Below the pieces are notes generated by a model, which was given only the letters and a program-made list of their open reading frames with translations, ran no database searches and was not told where the DNA came from. The position numbers were made by a program, and so were the translations under genes. Shown in pieces: positions 52,798-62,378 of a stretch of 64,000 bases of DNA. Origin of the DNA: Symbiodinium natans. Taxonomy: Eukaryota; Sar; Dinophyceae; Suessiales; Symbiodiniaceae. Location: NCBI GenBank assembly GCA_905221605.1, contig CAJNDS010001147.1, forward strand, positions 779,982-843,981, read 5' to 3'. The stretch's first letter is position 1. Every line of letters begins with the position of its first letter.

Positions 52798-54999
52798 ATG
52801 CTGCCAGTTCTAGCAGCTCTGATTGCGCTGGCCGGAGCCCAGGCCACTCTGAGCAATGCCACGAGCTCGCGAGTGCTGCAAGGTACCCTGGGCAACGGCT
52901 CCAACTGGACGGAGATGGTGAGCTTCAACAACACTCCGGGCAAGCGCTTGCTGCAAGGTGCCCTGGGCAACAGCTCCAACTGGACGGAGATGGTGAGCTT
53001 CAACAACACTCCGGGCAAGCGCTTGCTGCAAGGTGCCCTGGTCAACAGCTCCAACTGGACGGAGATGTTGAGCTTCAACAACACCCCGGGCAAGCGCTTG
53101 CTGCAAGGTGCCCTGGGCAACAGCTCCAACTGGACGGAGATGGTGAGCTTCAACAACACTCCGGGCAAGCGCTTGCTGCAAGGTGCCTTGGGCAACAGCT
53201 CCAACTGGACGGAGATGGTGAGCTTCAACAGCACTCCAGGCAAGCGCTTGCTGCAAGGTGCCCTGAGCAACAGCTCCAACTGGACGGAGATGGTGAGCTT
53301 CAACAACACTTCGGGTAAGCGCTTGCTGCAAGGTGCCTTGGGCAACAGCTCCAACTGGACGGAGATGGTAAGCTTCAACAACACTGCGGGCAAGCGCTTG
53401 CTGCAGGGTGTCCTGGGCAACAGCTCCAACTGGACGGAGATGGTGAGCTTCAACAACACTCCAGGCAAGCGCTTGCTGCAAGGTGCCCTGAGCAACAGCT
53501 CCAACTGGACGGAGATGGTGAGCTTCAACCACACTCCGGGCAATCGCTTGCTGCAGGGTGCCCTGGGCAACAGCTCCAACTGGACGGAGATGGTGAGCTT
53601 CAACAACACTGCGGGCAAGCGTTTGCTGCAGGGTGCCCTGGGCAACAGCTCCAACTGGACGGAGATGGTGAGCTTCAACAACACTCCAGGCAAGCGCTTG
53701 CTGCAAGGTGCCCTGGGCAACAGCTCCAACTGGACGGAGATGGTGAGCTTCAACAACACTCCCGGCAAGCGCTTGCTGCAAGGTGCCCTGGGCAACAGCT
53801 CCAACTGGACGGAGATGGTGAGCTTCAACAACACTCCGGGCAAGCGCTTGCTGCAAGGTGCCCTGGGCAACAGCTCCAACTGGACGGAGATGGTGAGCTT
53901 CAACAACACTCCGGGAAAGCGCTTGCTGCAAGGCGCACTGGGCAACAGCTCCAATTGGACAGAGATGGTGAGCTTCAACAACACTCCGGGCAAGCGCTTG
54001 CTGCAAGCTGGCCTGGGTAACAGCTCCAACTGGACGGAGATGGTGAGCTTCAACAACACTCCGGGCAAGCGCTTGCTGCAAGGTACACTGGGCAACCGTT
54101 CCAACTGGACGGAGATGGTGAGCTTCAACAACACCCCCGGCAAGCGCTTGCTGCAAGGTACCCTAGGCAACAGCTCCAACCGGACGGAGATGGTGAGCTT
54201 CAACAACACTCCGGGCAAGCGCTTGCTGCAGGGTACCCTAGGCAACAGCTCCAACTGGACGGAGATGGTGAGCTTCAACAACACTCCGGGCAAGCGCTTG
54301 CTGCAAGGTGCCCTGGGCAACAGCTCCAACTGGACGGAGATGGTGAGCTTCAACAACACTCCGGGAAAGCGCTTGCTGCAAGGTGCCCTGGGCAACAGCT
54401 CCAACTGGACGGAGATGGTGAGCTTCAACAACACTGCGGGCAAGCGCTTGCTGCAGGGTGCCCTGGGCAACAGCTCCAACTGGACGGAGATGGTGAGCTT
54501 CAACAACACTCCGGGCAAGCGCTTGCTGCAAGGTGCCCTGGGTAACAGCTCCAACTGGACGGAGATGGTGAGCTTCAACAACACCCCCGGCAAGCGCTTG
54601 CTGCAGGGTGCCCTAGGCAACAGCTCCAACTGGACGGAGATGGTGAGCTTCAACAACACCCCGGGCAAGCGCTTGCTGCAAGGTGCCCTGGGTAACAGCT
54701 CCCACTGGACGGAGATGGCGAGCTTCAACAACACCCCGGGCAAGCGCTTGCTGCAAGGTGCCCTGGGCAACAGCTCCAACTGGACGGAGATGGCGAGCTT
54801 CAACAACACCCCGGGCAAGCGCTTGCTGCAAGGTGCCCTGGGCAACAGCTCCAACTGGACGGAGATGGTGAGCTTCAACAACACTCTGGGCAACAGCTCC
54901 CGCGTGGCGCAGCATTCTGAAGGTCGATTCCTTCAGCGCCGGGAAGGGAGCATTGAGTCGTTGCCTTTTCGCGTTCTTCGTAGCCTCGGGCTGATGTGA
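52798..54999 (+). CDS. Secreted 25-residue-repeat protein with Gly-Lys-Arg spacers, unit 5 (intact, 733 aa)
   Basis: This is the reference copy. Residues 1-16 (MLPVLAALIALAGAQA) form a signal peptide with a likely cut after AQA. Residues 17-28 (TLSNATSSRVLQ) are a short linker. Then come 26 full repeats of 25 residues, a partial one, and a 37-residue tail from LGNSSRVAQHSEGRF to VLRSLGLM. Each repeat holds three sequons (NSS, NWT, NNT) and ends TPGKR followed by LLQ. GKR is the classical amidation-plus-dibasic-cleavage signal of peptide precursors. Variation among repeats is often synonymous (CCG, CCC, CCA and CCT for the same Pro; GGC/GGT; CAA/CAG), supporting this frame as coding. Kozak-like GCCGCC precedes the ATG. 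There is no transmembrane segment beyond the signal peptide. Destination is probably secretory pathway or surface. No known family is recognised; function could be peptide precursor or structural glycoprotein. Confidence 0.85.
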   Translation: MLPVLAALIALAGAQATLSNATSSRVLQGTLGNGSNWTEMVSFNNTPGKRLLQGALGNSSNWTEMVSFNNTPGKRLLQGALVNSSNWTEMLSFNNTPGKRLLQGALGNSSNWTEMVSFNNTPGKRLLQGALGNSSNWTEMVSFNSTPGKRLLQGALSNSSNWTEMVSFNNTSGKRLLQGALGNSSNWTEMVSFNNTAGKRLLQGVLGNSSNWTEMVSFNNTPGKRLLQGALSNSSNWTEMVSFNHTPGNRLLQGALGNSSNWTEMVSFNNTAGKRLLQGALGNSSNWTEMVSFNNTPGKRLLQGALGNSSNWTEMVSFNNTPGKRLLQGALGNSSNWTEMVSFNNTPGKRLLQGALGNSSNWTEMVSFNNTPGKRLLQGALGNSSNWTEMVSFNNTPGKRLLQAGLGNSSNWTEMVSFNNTPGKRLLQGTLGNRSNWTEMVSFNNTPGKRLLQGTLGNSSNRTEMVSFNNTPGKRLLQGTLGNSSNWTEMVSFNNTPGKRLLQGALGNSSNWTEMVSFNNTPGKRLLQGALGNSSNWTEMVSFNNTAGKRLLQGALGNSSNWTEMVSFNNTPGKRLLQGALGNSSNWTEMVSFNNTPGKRLLQGALGNSSNWTEMVSFNNTPGKRLLQGALGNSSHWTEMASFNNTPGKRLLQGALGNSSNWTEMASFNNTPGKRLLQGALGNSSNWTEMVSFNNTLGNSSRVAQHSEGRFLQRREGSIESLPFRVLRSLGLM

Positions 55000-56047
55000 G
55001 CATTGTGCGTATCTCGCGTCATCTCTCGGTCTGTGCAGCGTCCATACTTTATCGTTGCCACAGCGAGCGAAGACGAACACAGAGATTTTTCGCCTAATTC
55101 ACACGTTTTGGCAGCATTTGGCAGCGTACATACACTTACGCTTTCCGCCGCCTAGACGCTGAGTCTCCTGTTTCTGCACTGGATGACATTTTTGAGAATT
55201 TCGCCTGCTGGCGTCGTCGTGGGTCTGGGGCCCGCTAGGCAAAGAGGACGACGGACGCAGAGCTAGACCTTGGGCAGCTTGACATTCTTGCACCATGCCA
55301 AAGCGAGATTCAGACTCAGACGCAAGTGTTTCTGCGCAGGCCGTCATTCTGCATGGCATGTACAGCGCTTCGATGCCTTTCCAGCGATATTGCCGCGGCT
55401 GGAGCAAAAGAGCCGAGCAAGATGTGTCACGACGCCAATAGCACAGCTCCAATGACCAGAGATGCTCATGATATATGGATATGGCCCTATTTTTTTTTGG
55501 CTGTTGGATCGCGATCCTGGAAGGTCCTGCAGCTGAGCACATCCTTCGCCCGGACACTGCCTCAGCTCATGTGACTGTAGGATTCGTGCTATTTCTGGTG
55601 CCGGGGGACATACAGTACCTATTTTAGGAATCCCGGCATGAGTGTCCTTCTGGTTTTTTAACAGGCCCATGGATCCTGTCTTGCGAGGGTTGCATATATG
55701 GCCCTGCAGAAGCGCTATCCCTTGCGGGCGCGGCTTCGTACGGGGAGCCTCAAGACTTGGATCGTTTGTTCGTGCAATCCCTAGTGTCTTCCGAGGCCAG
55801 TTGCCCCATGTTGCTCCAACAGCATTTGGCAACGGGAGAACGAGGCGTGCAGCGGTTGTGCAGCGTTTCAGATCAAGTTTTGCTTCACGTGCTTACAGAA
55901 ACGGAGCTCATCTTACTTGCGAGGGCCTCCAGCCTCCAAAAGCGGGATCCCAGATAAGAACGACAAGACTGCAGGATTTCGCGGCCTTGATGAATCTTGA
56001 TGATGGGTCTTGCTTTGTTGGGGTGGGGATAGGTAAAACTTGTCGCG

Positions 56048-56177
56048 TTTAGGGTTTAGGGTTTAGGGTTTAGGGTTTAGGGTTTAGGGTTTAGGGTTTA
56101 GGGTTTTTAGGGTTTAGGGTTTCGGGTTTGGGTTTAGGGTTTAGGGTTTAGGGTTTTTCAGGGTTTAGGGTTTAGGG
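56048..56177. repeat. (TTTAGGG)n insertion in the unit 5 spacer
   Basis: 130 bases of TTTAGGG repeats with a few variants. The other units read CTTGTCGCCCTTAACGGCC then TGAACACCC at this point; here CTTGTCGC and CCTGAACACCC flank the repeat and about ten bases are lost. It is unique to this unit. Confidence 0.95.
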
Positions 56178-56808
56178 CCTGAACACCCAAAGGTATAAGT
56201 CAGGTACTCGAGAGATACTCTTTCAACTCTCTTTTTGTTACGGACTTTGATGCCTTTGCAGTCCTGGCGGGTTTTCGTGTTTACTTGGGCTTGCGAGGCT
56301 CGTTGAGGTTTGGAGTGTCGCGGCTTGTCTGACTCTCGTAAGCTGAGGAGCTGTTGGTTCAACGCTTTGGGAATCTTGCGTGAGAGGAGCGCTCCGAAAC
56401 CCTTCCTTTCGTTTTGTTGTTTCACCTGCGCATAGGCTGGAGTTTGCGAGCAGTGTTCCCCTTCCAAGCATCAACGCAAGCAACGAACAAGCAACAAAAC
56501 AGGTCGCGCGGCGTCGACTGAATGCATTCAACATCGGGAGGTTGGGCCGCGATCCTTCGGGATATCATCTGGTGCGCATGACTTTGGACAGCGCGAGGCG
56601 AACGCCAAAACGTAAATCTTTACTCGGGGCACGACTTGTCCCAAAAACACCTTCACTCTTCCATCGTTTACCCCAATTCCTTCAGTCCAAATTTCTCGAA
56701 ATGGAAAAGCCACTGTCAAGCTTAGATGTCATTGTGTGCAAGGCCACATGGTCTTTGGCAAGCTGGCATCCGCCTTGCGCTGAACTGGCCGTCCTGACTT
56801 CCTCTATA

Positions 56809-59800
56809 GTGGTTCCCAAGCTTTGGCCTCAGGCTGGTTCGGGTTGAGCTGTTACAGATTCTGAAGGTTTTCTGGGTTGAAGGGTGTGGGGATTCAGTGC
56901 CATTGTGCTATGCGGTTTCAGACTGCTGGGGCCCACGTTGGGTTTAGGGTGCCATAGGCTGCCCATCGCAATTCAGTCTCGTTATGGTGTCTCGTTGTAG
57001 GACAGCCCCTCAGCGTTAGAACCGTTGGGGGTTGCTTTCCGGAATTTGTGGTGGCAGGGCTTCGGTGCTGAGATTGCTTGTTCGGGTTGGAGTCGCTTCA
57101 TTGAATCCGAGGGGCGGCTTGCCGCGTGTTCTATTGTACATGAGACTACGAGCAGGATTTTCAAATGTGCTCTTGCGTGGCTTCGGCTGCGTTGGCTTAG
57201 AGGGCTTGCAGTACAGCCGGCCTTCCGCAAGATGAGGGTGTGAGTGATGAGGAGGGAGAAGCGCCGTGGCTCGCGAGAATTTTAGGCAAGCTTCGGGCAA
57301 CAAGGATGCTCAGGGGCGCAGTTCACCGCGACAGGGGATCGATAATCGGCATGAGACCACGTGCAAATGTCGAGCTCTATATCGTCTTCCTTCATCGAAT
57401 CTGTATTCGCAGTTACGGAAATACAGAGCTCACGAAAGGCAACGGAACTTCGGTGTTTTTGTTTGCTAGTGGTTCCGCCTGCCGTCGCCCTTCAAACAGC
57501 CGCAGCAAAGCCAGCAAACAGATCAGGCCTCTCGGGGCGCTGCAAGGTCCGGGGCGCAAAGGCGCCTTGGGCAGCCGCATGCCCTGGAGCAGGCCTGGTT
57601 GCTGTTCTTACGCATTGCTTTCGACTTAAGCTACGTTCTCGAAGTAAGAAGGGAGAGAGAGCAGGGACTGCACTTTATCACGTAGGCGATTTGTGTTCCT
57701 CTGCCTTTTTTCAGAACTTGGCTACTTCGGTTTCTTGGTCATGCAGGGTGACATGCGGCATGCCAAGTATCTCGCTTTTTCAGGATGCCTCTGCTGAACT
57801 TCCGACGCAGTTTTTGCTTTGCAGCTTACAGTCCTGAGAAGAAGCTACGTCAAGTTCACCGCCATGCTGCCAATTCTAGCAGCTCTGATTGCGGTGGCCG
57901 GAGCCCAGGCCACTCTGAGCAATGCCACGAGTTCGCGAGTGCTGCAAGGTTCCCTGGGCAACGGCTCCAACTGGACGGAGATGGTGAGCTTCAACAACAC
58001 TCCAGGCAAGCGCTTGCTGCAAGGTGCCCTGAGCAACAGCTCCAACTGGACGGAGATGGTGAGCTTCAACCACACTCCGGGCAAGCGCTTGCTGCAGGGT
58101 GCCCTGGGCAACAGCTCCAACTGGACGGAGATGGTGAGCTTCAACAACACTCCGGGCAAGCGCTTGCTGCAAGGTACCCTGGGCAACAGCTCCAACTGGA
58201 CCGAGATGGTGAGCTTCAACAACACTCCGGGCAAGCGCTTGCTGCAAGGTGCCCTGAGCAACAGCTCCAACTTGACGGAGATGGTGAGCTTCAACAACAC
58301 TCCGGGCAAGCGCTTGCTGCAAGGTGCCCTGGGCAACAGCTCCAACTGGACGGAGATGGTGAGCTTCAACAACACTCCGGGCAAGCGATTGCTGCAAGGT
58401 GCCCTGGGCAACAGCTCCAACTGGACGGAGATGGCGAGCTTCAACAACACTCCGGGCAAGCGCTTGCTGCAAGGTGCCCTGGGCAACAACTCCAACTGGA
58501 CGGAAATGGTGAGCTTGAACAACACTCCGGGCAAGCGAATGCTGCAAGGTGCCTTGAGCAACAGCTCCAACTGGACGGAGATGGTGAGCTTCAACAACAC
58601 TCCGGGCAAGCGCTTGCTGCAGGGTGCCCTGGGCAACAGCTCCAACTGGACGGAGATGGTGAGCTTCAACAACACTCCGGGCAAGCGCTTGCTGCAAGGT
58701 GCCCTGGGCAACAGCTCCAACTGGACGGAGATGGTGAGCTTCAACAACACTCCGGGCAAGCGCTTGCTGCAAGGTGCCCTGGGCAACAGCTCCAACTGGA
58801 CGGAGATGGTGAGCTTCAACAACACTCCGGGCAAGCGCTTGCTGCAAGGTGCCCTGGGCAACAGCTCCAACTGGACGGAGATGGTGAGCTTCAACAACAC
58901 TCCGGGCAAGCGCTTGCTGCAAGGTGCCCTGGCAACAGCTCCAACTGGACGGAGATGGTGAGCTTCAACAACACTCCGGGCAATCGCTTGCTGCAGGTGC
59001 CCTGGGCAACAGCTCCAACTGGACGGAGATGGTGAGCTTCAACAACACTCCGGGCAAGCGAATGCTGCAAGGTGCCCTGGGCAACAGCTCCAACTGGACG
59101 GAGATGGTGAGCTTCAACAACACTGCGGGCAAGCGCTTGCTGCAGGGTGCCCTGGGCAACAGCTCCAACTGGACGGAAATGGTGAGCTTCAACAACACTC
59201 CAGGCAAGCGCTTGCTGCAAGGTGCCCTGGGCAACAGCTCCAACTGGACGGAGATGGTGAGCTTCAACAACACTCCGGGCAAGCGCTTGCTGCAAGGTGC
59301 CCTGGGCAACAGCTCCAACTGGACGGAGATGGTGAGCTTCAACAACACTCCGGGAAAGCGCTTGCTGCAAGGCGCCCTGGGCAACAGCTCCAACTGGACG
59401 GAGATGGTGAGCTTCAACAACACTCCGGGCAAGCGCTTGCTGCAAGGTGCTCTGGGCAACAGCTCCAACTGGACGGAGATGGTGAGCTTCAACAACACTC
59501 CGGGCAAGCGAATGCTGCAAGGTGCCCTGGGCAACAGCTCCAGCTGGACGGAGATGGTGAGCTTCAACAACACTCCGGGCAAGCGCTTGCTGCAGGGTGC
59601 CCTGGGCAACAGCTCCAACTGGACGGAGATGGTGAGCTTCAACAAGCACTCCGGGCAAGCGCTTGCTGCAAGGTGCCCTGGGCAACAGCTCCAACTGGAC
59701 GGAGATGGTGAGCTTCAACCACACACTCCAGGGCAAGCGCTTGCTGCAAGGTGCCCTGGGCAACAGCTCCAACTGGACGGAGATGGTGAGCTTCAACAAC

Positions 59801-62378
59801 ACTCCGGGCAAGCGCTTGCTGCAAGGTGCCCTGGGCAACAGCTCCCACTGGACGGAGATGGCGAGCTTCAACAACACTCCGGGCAAGCGCTTGCTGCAAG
59901 GTGCCCTGGGCAACAGCTCCAACTGGACGGAGATGGTGAGCTTCAACAACAATCCGGGCAAGCGCTTGCTGCAAGGTGCCCTGGGCAACAGCTCCAACTG
60001 GACGGAGATGGTGAGCTTCAACAACACTCCGGGCAAGCGCTTGCTGCAAGGTGCCTTGGGCAACAGCTCCAATTGGACGGAGATGGTGAGCTTCAACAAC
60101 ACTCCGGGCAAGCGCTTGCTGCAAGGTGGCCTGGGTAACAGCTCCAACTGGACGGAGATGGTGAGCTTCAACAACACTCCGGGCAAGCGCTTGCTGCAAG
60201 GTGCCCTGGGCAACAGCTCCAACTGGACGGAGATGTTGAGCTTCAACTACACTCCGGGCAATCGCTTGCTGCGAGGTGCCCTGGGCAACAGCTCCAACTG
60301 GACGGAGATGGTGAGCTTCAACAACTCTCCAGGCAAGCGCTTGCTGCAAGGTGCCCTGAGCAACAGCTCCAACTGGACGGAAATGGTGAGCTTCAACAAC
60401 ACTCCGGGCAAGCGCTTGCTGCAAGGTGCCCTGGGCAACAACTCCAACTGGACGGAGATGGTGAGCTTCAACAACACCCCGGGCAAGCGCTTGCTGCAAG
60501 GTGCTCTGGGCAACAGCTCCAACTGGACGGAGATGTTGAGCTTCAACAACACTCCGGGCAAGCGCTTGCTGCAAGGTGCCCTGGGCAACAGCTCCAACTG
60601 GACGGAGATGGTGAGCTTCAACAACACTCCGGGCAAGCGCTTGCTGCAAGGTGCCCTGGGCAACAGCTCCAACTGGACGGAGATGGTGAGCTTCAACAAC
60701 ACTCCGGGCAAGCGCTTGCTGCAAGGTGCCCTGGGCAACAGCTCCAACTGGACGGAGATGGTGAGCTTCAACAACACTCCGGGCAAGCGCTTGCTGCAAG
60801 GTGCCCTGGGCAACAGCTCCAACTGGACGGAGATGGTGAGCTTCAACAACACTCCGGGCAAGCGCTTGCTGCAAGGTGCCCTGGGCAACAGCTCCAACTG
60901 GACGGAGATGGTGAGCTTCAACAACACTCCGGGCAAGCGCTTGCTGCAAGGTGCCCTGGGCAACAGCTCCAACTGGACGGAGATGGCGGGCTTCAACAAC
61001 ACTCCGGGCAAGCGCTTGCTGCAAGGTGCCCTGGGCAACAGCTCCAACTGGACGGAGATGGTGAGCTTCAACAACACTCTGGGCAACAGCTCCCGCGTGG
61101 CGCAGCATTCTGAAGGTCGATTCCTCCAGCGCCGGGAAGGGAGCACTGAGTCTTTGCCTTTTCGCGTTCTTCGTAGCCTCGGGCTGATGTGAGCATTGTG
61201 CGTATCTCGCGTCATCTCTCGGTCTGCACAGCGTCCATACTTTATCGTTGCCACAGCGAGCGAAGACGAACACAGAGATTTTCGCCTAATTCACACGTTT
61301 TGGCAGCATTTGGCAGCGTACATACACTTACGCTTTCCGCCGCCTATAGACGCTGAGTCTCCTGTTTCTGCATGACATCTTTGAGAATTTCGCCTGCTGG
61401 CGTCGCGGGTCTTGGGCCCGCTAGGCAAAGAGGACGACGGACGCAGTGCTAGACCTTGGGCAGCTTGACATCTTGCACCATGCCAAAGCGAGATTCAGAC
61501 TCAGACGCAAGTGTTTCTGCGCAGGCCGTCATTCTGCATGGCATGTACAGCGCTTCGATGCCTTTCCAGCGTTATTCCGCGGCTGGAGCAAAAGAGCCGA
61601 GCAAGATGTGTCACGACGCCGATAGCGCAGCTCCAATGACTCATAGATGCTCATGATATATTATAATATGGATATGGCCCTATTTTTCAGTTTGGCTGTT
61701 GGATGGCGATCCCGGAAGGTCCTGCAGCTGAGCACATCCTTCGCCCATCCTTCGCCCGGACACTGCCTCTCAGCTCATGTGACTTTAGGATTCTTGAATC
61801 TGCTTGGGGAGGGGATATGTCAAACTTGTAGCCGCAGCCCTGAACGCCCAAAGGTAAGTCTTCGATGCCTTTGGAGTCTCGGCGGGTTTTCGTGTTTACT
61901 TGGGCTTACGAGGGGCGTTGAGGTTAGGATCTTGTCGCAATTTCTTGGGCTCTCGTAAGCTGGTGAGCTGTTGGTTCAAGGCTTCGGCTTTGGAGTGCGT
62001 GAGAGGAGCACTCCCAGCTGGCCTTGGGAAATGAGTTGAGCCGAAGGGGGTTCCCTAGAATGAATGGGAGGTTCTGATGGAGCACCTTCTCTTGCTTTGT
62101 GGTTTTCACCTGCGCATGGGCTGGAGGTTCGTGAGCAGTGTTCCCTTCCATGCATCAAACACAAGGAACGAACAACCAACAGGTCGTACAGCGTCGAAGA
62201 AGGGATGAACACGCAGATCTCTACGTGGCGCGCACGGCTTGTCCCAAAAAAAGCCCAATTCCTGCAGCCCAAGTTTCTCGAAATGGAAAAGCCTTTGTCA
62301 AGCTTTGTCAAGCTTAGATGTCGTTTTGTGCAAGGCCACATGGTTCGCCTTGTGCTGAACTGCCTGACTTCCTCTATG
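56809..62378 (+). repeat. Tandem array unit 6 (class B)
   Basis: Class B upstream junction. The 3' spacer is shorter than in other units: after GTGACTTTAGGATTC (61782-61796) roughly 400 bases present elsewhere are missing, and the remainder is more diverged. Confidence 0.95.
57864..61192 (+). pseudogene. Secreted 25-residue-repeat protein, unit 6 (three frameshifts)
   Basis: Starts MLPILAALIAVAGAQA; about 41 repeats. One-base losses at about 58931 (CCCTGGCAAC) and 58995 (CTGCAGGTGCC), and a one-base gain at about 59645 (AACAAGCACTCC), break the frame; the net change is minus one. A repeat near 59720 carries one extra codon (FNHTLQGKR) in frame. The block LSFNYTPGNRLLRG followed by a FNNSPGKR repeat (60236-60345) is also found near the start of unit 7. 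Tail normal. Whether the breaks are biological or assembly errors is open. Confidence 0.8.

Larger units (their letters stand above)
51853..56808 (+). repeat. Tandem array unit 5 (class A)
   Basis: Carries the only gene copy that is complete and uninterrupted in the window. Its 3' spacer has a telomere-type insertion (56048-56177). Confidence 0.95.
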
